64,000 nucleotides of DNA from Arion vulgaris (lineage: Eukaryota; Mollusca; Gastropoda; Stylommatophora; Arionidae), in NCBI GenBank assembly GCA_020796225.1, contig CM036754.1:18552867-18616866 (forward strand), given 5' to 3'. A model generated the notes under the pieces. That model worked only from the letters and a program-made list of their open reading frames with translations. It made no database searches and was not told the origin of the DNA. The position numbers were made by a program, and so were the translations under genes. How positions within the stretch are numbered: position 1 is the first letter of the stretch; every line of letters starts with the position of its first letter. This document shows, in pieces, positions 23,501-32,500 of the stretch.

Positions 23501-26500
23501 CTGACATACGGATGTGAGTCATGGACAATGAACACACAGATCGAAAAATCTCTGAGGGTCACAGAAATGTGGTTTTACAGAAGAATAATGAGAATCTCAT
23601 GGACTACTAAAATAACTAATGTTGAGGTGATGAATGAGATCAAGACACAGAGAATGCTTATCATCAATATAAGAAAAAAAGGCAGTCATCATTTTTCGGA
23701 CATGTGATGAGGAAGGGAGGCTTAGAACACATTGTGACAACCTGTAAAATAGAGGGTAGATGAGACAGAGGAAGACAGCGAGAGAAAATTTTGGATAGCG
23801 TGACTTCATGGCACGGAAGAGCGTCAACATCTGAGTTAATAGCAAACACCAGCGACAGAGATTTGTGGAGATCCATGATCGCCTACGCTAGCCGGCACAG
23901 CACCTGATGATGATGATATCTTAGTACGTCTAACTTAGTACGTGTATCTGCAATGAAGTTTATACGTAACAGAAGAATGATATTACAAGTCGTACAAATC
24001 TAATTTTGAAACCTTACTTATTGAACACGTATAGTTAGTTACCTATAGAAGTGTTTTTTTGCAGAAGTATCTCATACAATGATCGATTGATAGTTCATCA
24101 GATAATACAGATAGATCAGAAGTTGAATTATTGATTTGTCTTCAGCGATAATGCTATACAAAAATAAAGTTTGGAAAAACTTAGTTCCAAATTGTCATTT
24201 TCTTCCGAAATCGAGCGTGACCTGCCTCATAATGCCTTTTGTAATCTTGTCCATGAATCTCCCGCTGAGGGTGGCTCATCAGCTCAAAATAAATCTCGTG
24301 GATTAGCTATAACACAGCTGACATCACAGAAGATAATGTGTAAAGAGCAGGAGCGTGTATTAAAAAAGGCTGCAATAAAATCGTTCCCTAACAAGGCTTT
24401 GAAATAAACACTAGAGAAATTGAATGAAGATTTATAGAGTGAAAGTGAACAAGGGTCGCAAGGACAAGATAATGATTGGACTGATAAACATGTCGTCATC
24501 ACCATCATCATATACCATACCGGTTAGCGTTGTCGATCATGAATCTTAAAAAACAAGTATGCCTTGTGTAATGACCATAATTTCGACTGCTTAACTGACA
24601 GCTAATGGATAAAGCTGGCATTCTGGACATCCTCATGGAGTGTGACAGCAAAGAGGACTTTCATCGAAACAAAATCCACATAAACAGATAGATTGCAAGA
24701 GCTTTGATTGAATATTGAAGTGGTCAGAAAGATCAGCACAACAGACGGGAGTAGACTCATCAACCAACATCGAACTGGGACGGCTAGTCGCTTGGCGCTG
24801 TTGAAGATATTGCGAAAGAAACCAGGAGCACCTATGGACATTTCCAAAGTATAATGAAGACATTCCAAACTGAAAGTTAAATGTCTCTTTTCATAAAGTT
24901 TGATAGTAAAGAATTTCTTTTGTTGTATTCTGTCTGGTTCCTCCAGCTCTCACAACGTGCTCTAATAGTCCAGTTCTCTTAATTGTCTCGTCACAATGTG
25001 CTCTAATATCGTTCCTCCAGCTCTCACAATGTGCTCTAATATCGTTCCTCCAGCTCTCACAATGTGCTCTAATATCGTTCCTCCAGCTCTCACAATGTGC
25101 TCTAATATCATTCCTCCAGCTCTCACAATGTGCTCTAATATCGTTCCTCCAGCTCTCACAATGTGCTCTAATATCGTTCCTCCAGCTCTCACAATGTGCT
25201 CTATCTTCCTCAGCTCTCACAATGTGCTCTAATACTGTTCCTCCAGCTCTCACAATGTGCTCTAATACTGTTCCTCCAGCTCTCACAATGTGCTCTAATA
25301 CTGTTCCTCCAGCTCTCACAATGTGCTCTAATACTATTTTTCACAAGATGTGCCCGATAAACGCTAAACAGATCTAGAAACGGAATTTAATAGAGGAAAT
25401 GATGTATGCTGCTGGACTATCCTAGAAAGTCATAAAGAAAACAACCAGAGACCGGGAATAAGTGTGCTGTTAACCAACACATGTGTACAGTAAGAAATTT
25501 GAAAGTTAAACTTATTCGTATATGGATTACCTGCAAGAAAATAGCAGTTGGAATATATTACTCAAAATATTGTAGTTTTGGGGGCTTTTGATAAATGACA
25601 ATTATTAATCAAAAATGTCGAATTGTGTTTTTTGCATCATGTTTTTTTTTATTCCAGAGATAACTTTGCCTACATTTGCCAATTTTGTCAACAAATTCAT
25701 AAAGTTCACCAATTTCCCTTCAATTTGATATAGAATAAATTTACTTTAACCCTTTCGTTCTTCTGAGCCGATATGATGGTTTGCAGTACTTTTTAATATG
25801 ACACAACGCTAGTATACCTGCTAGCTCAGTATACATTGTAATATAAATGCGTTATGTGGTAAAACACAAAAGAGCAAGTTCAACACAATCTTTCTCCCCA
25901 CATTATGTTACCAGCGCCAAACCTGGACGCTGACAACAAACGATAGAAGAAAACTAGTCACAACAGAGATGAAGTGTCTACGCAGAATGCTGGTGTAACA
26001 AGAAGAGACCGGTTGAGAAATGAAGACATCAGGAAAAAGTGGGTACAACATCAGTACTAGACTTCATCAAGAAACAACAAATTAAATGGTTCGGCCACGT
26101 AAGCAGATTACCATCAGACAGTGCACCCAAAGAGCAATGCTGCTCCGATACAATGGGTACAAAGCAAAAGGCCGGCCACGCAAAAGATGGACCTCAAAGA
26201 TAACAGAGGCGACGAAAGAGACTATCTACGAAGCGCATACTAGGGCCCGTTTTAGAAATCTCTTCCTGACCTGACGCTGTGAGGCATACAGGATTCGGGA
26301 AAGAAAGAAAGAAAGATGTGGTAAAAACAAAATTACGGTTGAAAAGGGTTAATCAAAACGAAGTATTACTTTCTCAGATCAATGAACATTTTGTGTATGC
26401 AGTTTTTGTGACATAAAAAATAATTACGTCCAGGAGTTTAAATAATTACATAGTCATTACTAACTGTAGTACCACTTTTAGGTCGATGTAGGACAGGGAG

Positions 26501-29500
26501 GGACGAGAGTTTAAGAATTTAATTCCGCATGGCTAGTGAAGTCACCGCGAAACTGTTCAGGTAAGGATTTTTCTTTTATGCCCCGAAAGAAAATAAATTA
26601 TTGGCCTTAGCGGGAATTGACGATGGGACTGCCTCGTGGAAGCCGTGATTTAATCCATTGGGCCAAGGCGCTGCTCTCTTTTAATTACATAATGAATATG
26701 TTAAAGATGCAATTTAAAAAACAAAAAAACACAAACTTGATTTAACTTGAAAGCTAAATTAAATTAAATATTACCTCAGAGAATAACAGTTGGTTGGATG
26801 ATTTCCTCCTCCGCATCCAAAAGCACCGTCTCCGCCCACTCCTCCGAACAGACCAGGAATCTTACCCATTTTACCCCAACCGAAGTTTTCAAAGAAGATG
26901 TCATAGGTCAGAATGAGGTCATCGTTGTTTGAGGGCAACTGGTTTGGTGTGATGAACCATCCCACACCTTCAGGGCAAGATTAATTAATGGTGAATAATA
27001 AACGAAACAAAATTAACATTTTCATTATATATTCATGATTACATTAATCATCATCATCATCATCAAATAAATTGTCATGAGCAGAACTTTGCCACCCTAA
27101 CAGTCCTTCGGAATTTATCTTTCTCACATGCAAGTTGTCCCGCCTCTGCATCTGTCATGCTCAAATCATCAGTTACATCCTGAATCAACTTCTCCTTGTC
27201 TTTCTCTTCTCCTCTTTGCCGGGATGCCTCCTTCCATGGCGGTGTTCTACCACCCTTTGTGTCTCTTTATATGTCCAAAATACTTCCCTTTTCTCATTCT
27301 TATCTGTAGCATTAGCCAGTTTTCTTTAATTATGAGTTCTTTCTAGATAGATCTATTTGTTCTCTTCTCTGTCCCATTAACGTTGAACGGATTAACATAA
27401 TGCATACGGCGTTCGCTTATTGAATCGATCATAAGAAAGTTGTAAGTTGAATCCTACACTCGACGTTCCACATGTGAGGACATGAATTGGCCCTACTGCC
27501 TCTCGTACAAGAGGATCTAGAAACATGAAATTACAGGTACTACATACCCTACGGTCTGAAAAAGGCTATAGAACATTTACATTAACACCAGTTCTCACAT
27601 ACGGATGTAATGTGCGGAAACCTACAGATCGGAAGTGATCAGACCAGATCAGATCTGGAGAAAACCGAGGGGAGGCTGCGGTGATACGTAATAAAATTGC
27701 GTTTCAGGACCATACGGATGGGAATCATGGACAATAAATAAAAATAATCAATTATTACAGACTACAAAGAAATGTGGCTTTATAGAAGAATAATGAAAAT
27801 ATAATGACAGAAATGATAACAAATGTTCTCAAGAAAGCAGGCTAGAACAGATCGTGCATGAAAGGCATCAGAAAGAAACAATCAATATTCTTTGAATATT
27901 TATAAAAAGGAAAAACTTGAATACATCGTGACACAAAGGAAGAATATATGGGAAGCGATGTAGAGGTTGATAGAGAGAAACAAATGTATAGATAGCCTTA
28001 CATTATGGCGTAGCACGAAAACAGTATCAGAACTTAGCAAGAACAAAAAAAACAGAGATTTGTGGAGAGCATGATAATCTAAGCGTAGTGGCATGGCACT
28101 TGATGATGATGATGGTGGTGATGATGATGGTTACATTAATAATATCAACCAAAAATAGTTCACTTTTTTATCAAATACACTTGGTTATGCATAGAACACC
28201 CCAAAATGCACAAATCAAATTTAATCATGATGCTTTTTTATGAAATTTCCTTTTGCCTTTTCTAATCTTAGGGTAAGAAGTCAGTTTACATTTATAGATC
28301 CTAGTATGCAGGAGGTAGGTAGGCAAATACCTTTATTCACGTGTGGAACGTTGAGTGTGGGGTTGAAATCACAACCCTTGCGTGTCCGAGTCGACAGGAG
28401 AGCATTGAGAAGATTATGCATTACGGTAATCCGTTCCACAACTATGATGCTACAAACGAATATTAATAGTTGCATTAGGTAACTAAAGTAATATTAATTA
28501 ACTGTAAAGTTGTCAAAAGTAATGTTAAGGGTGTTAATATAACTGGAGATACCAACTTAATAATGTTGGGTATTACATTTCACCAGTTTTTTTGGTTGAT
28601 CTCCTGGAAATAGATGTTTAATAAGATATTTCATTCAACAAACGACTGTGTTCTAATTTACTATCGAAAGCAAAAGTGAAAATACATAAATAATGATGAT
28701 TGTGACAATACCTTTGTTACCGCCACTCTGCGAGTACGATCCTTTGGCATAATGTACAGTGATAGAACCTTGAGCTGAATGATGAGTAGTACTGGACAAT
28801 GAGCCTTGACCCCAGAGATTATGGTAAGGTTCCAGAGATTTGAGTATTGTATTGCTGTCTGTTGACACTGGAAAGGTACTCACATGCCATATCTCCGTAG
28901 CTGAAAACAACAGAGATTTGTCATTTCTGTTTTGTTATATTATTAAAAATTTTAACTTTTCGATAACATGTATGCATGTATCTTGTGTGTATTAATATGT
29001 TATTGTTATTTGTTTGTTTATTTGTTTCCTTTTTATCATACAATTTAACCACTTTTTGTGATATGGGGTTTATGCCGAGAACATGAGTACATTGCGCCTC
29101 CGTTAGACCCCTACGGCATATATGGTAAGCAAATCCTTCTTCTTCATTCGAACGATCCATATGGAACACTTATTAACCACACTTTGAGACTTTTGTGACA
29201 CTGAGCATAAAACCTATTGTATGTTGTGCCAGTTATGTGCCTGCTGGTAGGCCAGCACATACGATTTCTGTGACAGTTTTTATTTACTAGGCTAGCGTCC
29301 CTAGGCCCCTACTTCAGTCGCCTCTTACGACATGTCTTGCAGGTTGCAGTGTTACAACTCTTTGCTCCTCTTGCGGAACCCTGCAACACACGGGTGACAG
29401 GTAAATCCGATTCTCGGCTAAAGCGTTTGTATATTATCTAACATGACACAAATTTGTACAAAATGGTTTCTGTAAGATTTTACAAGCAGAAAAACAACAT

Positions 29501-32500
29501 TGTAAAGTGATACATCTGAGGTTATACTTTAGCATGGTATCATAATTGACTGGACATAGGCACAGGCCATCAGAGCTGATCCATGCCAGTAAGTTTACAT
29601 GATATAGAATATTTGGAACCAGCAACTGAATAAAACATCGGAGAAACCTACTGAATAAAACTTTCGGAATCATCTACTGAATAAAACTTTCGGAATCATC
29701 TACTGAATAAAACTTTCGAAACCAGCTACTGAATAAAACATCGGAGAAATCTACGGAATAAAACATCTGAGCAACCTTCTGAATAAAACATTCAGAACCA
29801 GCTACTGAATAAAACATTCAGAACCAGCTACTGAATAAAACATTCAGAACCAGCTACTGAATAAAACATTCAGAACCAGCTATTGAATAAAACATTCAGA
29901 ACCAGCTACTGAATAAAACATTCAGAACCAGCTACTGAATAAAACATTCAGAACCAGCTACTGAATAAAACATTCAGAACCAGCTATTGAATAAAACATT
30001 CAGAACCAGCTACTGAATAAAACATTCAGAACCAGCTACTGAATAAAACATTCAGAACCAGCTACTGAATAAAACATTCAGAACCAGCTACTGAATAAAA
30101 CATTCAGAACCAGCTACTGAATAAAACATGGTTTCTAAAATATGTTCCGTTTGTCTCATAAATGTTTCAGTCAGTTCTTAGTAAACAATTATTGCCTCAT
30201 TTATCTCTTGTAAGACAAGCTCATATTATCATAATATGAATCATCATGCAATGACTTCCAATGGCGAAACATGTAAACACAAAGTACTGTAGTCTTACAA
30301 AATACAATAACAATAACAAAACACAGCAACGTTTCGACCGCAAGGCCTTTATCAAACAAAGGAAACAACAGAAGTGAAGAAATTCACTTCTTACATGGCT
30401 TCCAACATATAGAATCAGATAACAAATCCCTAACGTCCGTAAAATAAAATTATGTGACTAAAATGGCAAAGTGTGACTAATAAGATTTTAGTGTCACTGA
30501 CAGTGAAGGTATCAGAATAAAGAAACTAGAGTGTCTACACTTATGTCTACAGATATTAGTATGTCTACACTTATGTCTACAGATTATATGTCTACACTTA
30601 TGTCTACATTTATGTCTACACTTATGTCTACAGATATTAGTATATCTACACTTGTAAGAAAATAAGTTATCAATAACTGAATCGATTAATTGAAAAAAGA
30701 TCATAATTTACCTCGCCTAATCCTCAGACTCCTGATCTCTCTCGTGTTCACTACCTCAGAGAATGGTAAATGTTTGATACGAACTTCGACCTTCGGGGAT
30801 TCCCCTGAATATGTTCCATGGATGCCAACACAGACAAGATGACTGGGCGTTTGATCTGAGCCGGTAATCTCCAGATACTGACCATCATCACGAATATAGG
30901 TTACTTCTCCTCCCTCAGCCTGTTAATGATACACGTATTGTGTGTTACTATTTGTGTTGTTGTTGTGGTGTTGGAAGTAAGTGAATTATTGTTGATTGCT
31001 TAATTGATTGATTGATAGGACCATCATAATTGCACTTCGATGAGTAGCCATGTGTGCTCCGATCTCTTTCTTACCCAGGGAGATATCAACAGCAGTGCAC
31101 GAACTCCGTAGCACCGGCGACGGTCCCCGAAGTACATTATTGTGTCTGTCAGTGTGATTAGAATATTAACTTACGATGTTCAATTATCGGTAATATCGAA
31201 TTCATAATCTGGCCTCAGCTCAACATCTTGGATGTCCCTGTAGCGCAGTTTGCCTTACATTTTGAATGTCATGGGTACGAATCCGGAATCATCGTTCCGT
31301 ACAATATTGCACTTGTTCCCGAAAACAACTTTATTTTTATTTTTTTTGCTGGAGCTACGGAGTTCATACTTTGTATAATACTCTAGGCAGAAGGCAAGCC
31401 ATTTCTACATATGTGTACCCAGCCATATAGAATAGCTGGGTGCATTGAAGTCAATCCTTTGCCTTCAGACACACTTTATATTTATAAACACTGGATATGA
31501 TTATGGAAAAGACTCCTCAAAGACCTAAGCAGAACAGACCAGGTCATTATATTTCAACTACGAACAGGCACTGCAGACTCAACAAACACTTATATAGACT
31601 AGGAATAAGTCAAACAGCTCTCTGCCAGTGTCAGCAGGCGGAACAGACACCAGAGCATATCCTGCAAGACTGTCCTCTCCTGTGTGAGCTGAGAAGCAAC
31701 ATGTGGCACACCCAGTCGACCTGAAAACTAAGCTTTGGGGAAACCTGACAGACCTGAAGCTGACTGCCCAGTTTGTGGTCCACAGTAAATTAAACGCATG
31801 ACCAGAGATCGCTGAAGAAGAAGAAGAAGAAGAAGACACACTGTAAGCTGAACATTTATACCCTAATTTCTTTCTTGAAGAAAAGTCTGGTTTCACAACG
31901 AGAGCAACTGTGTCAGTGATCTATCTCTGACAGTAGCAATTTCTTATAAACTAGCTAATATTGGTCGAGCAGTAACATGGCTATGTGTAAGTGATCTATC
32001 GCTGGCACTAATAACACTATTATAGTGAAAGCTTCGTATGACTGACTTTAGTGAAGACAGAAACTGATAACTTATTGTAAATATCGTAGAACTGTGTTTG
32101 ATCAAAGCATCAAATTTGTATTGTTCTGAACTCCATAAGTCAATGAATCCTTGTCTATATTATTATTATAGTCTAAATCAAATTTGTATTGTTCTGAACT
32201 CCATAAGTCAATGAATCCTTGTCTATATTATTATTATAGTCTAAATCAAATTTGTATTGTTCTGAACTCCATAAGTCAATGAATCCTTGTCTATATTATT
32301 ATTATAGTCTAAATCAAATTTGTATTGTTCTGAACTCCATAAGTCAATGAATCCTTGTCTATATTATTATTATAGTCTAAATCAAATTTGTATTGTTCTG
32401 AACTCCATAAGTCAATGAATCTTTGTCTATATTATTATTATAGTCTGAGTTGAATTTAAGGAAAGATGATAGAACGGGTTAGAAATGGTTTCAAATACAT

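Noticed and set aside
24940..25345. CRISPR-like array
   Set aside because: Units are contiguous tandem copies with no unique spacers, in animal-type DNA.
30335..30365. Active hammerhead ribozyme in S6
   Set aside because: Catalytic G8 is A in all copies and no stem III partner is visible.
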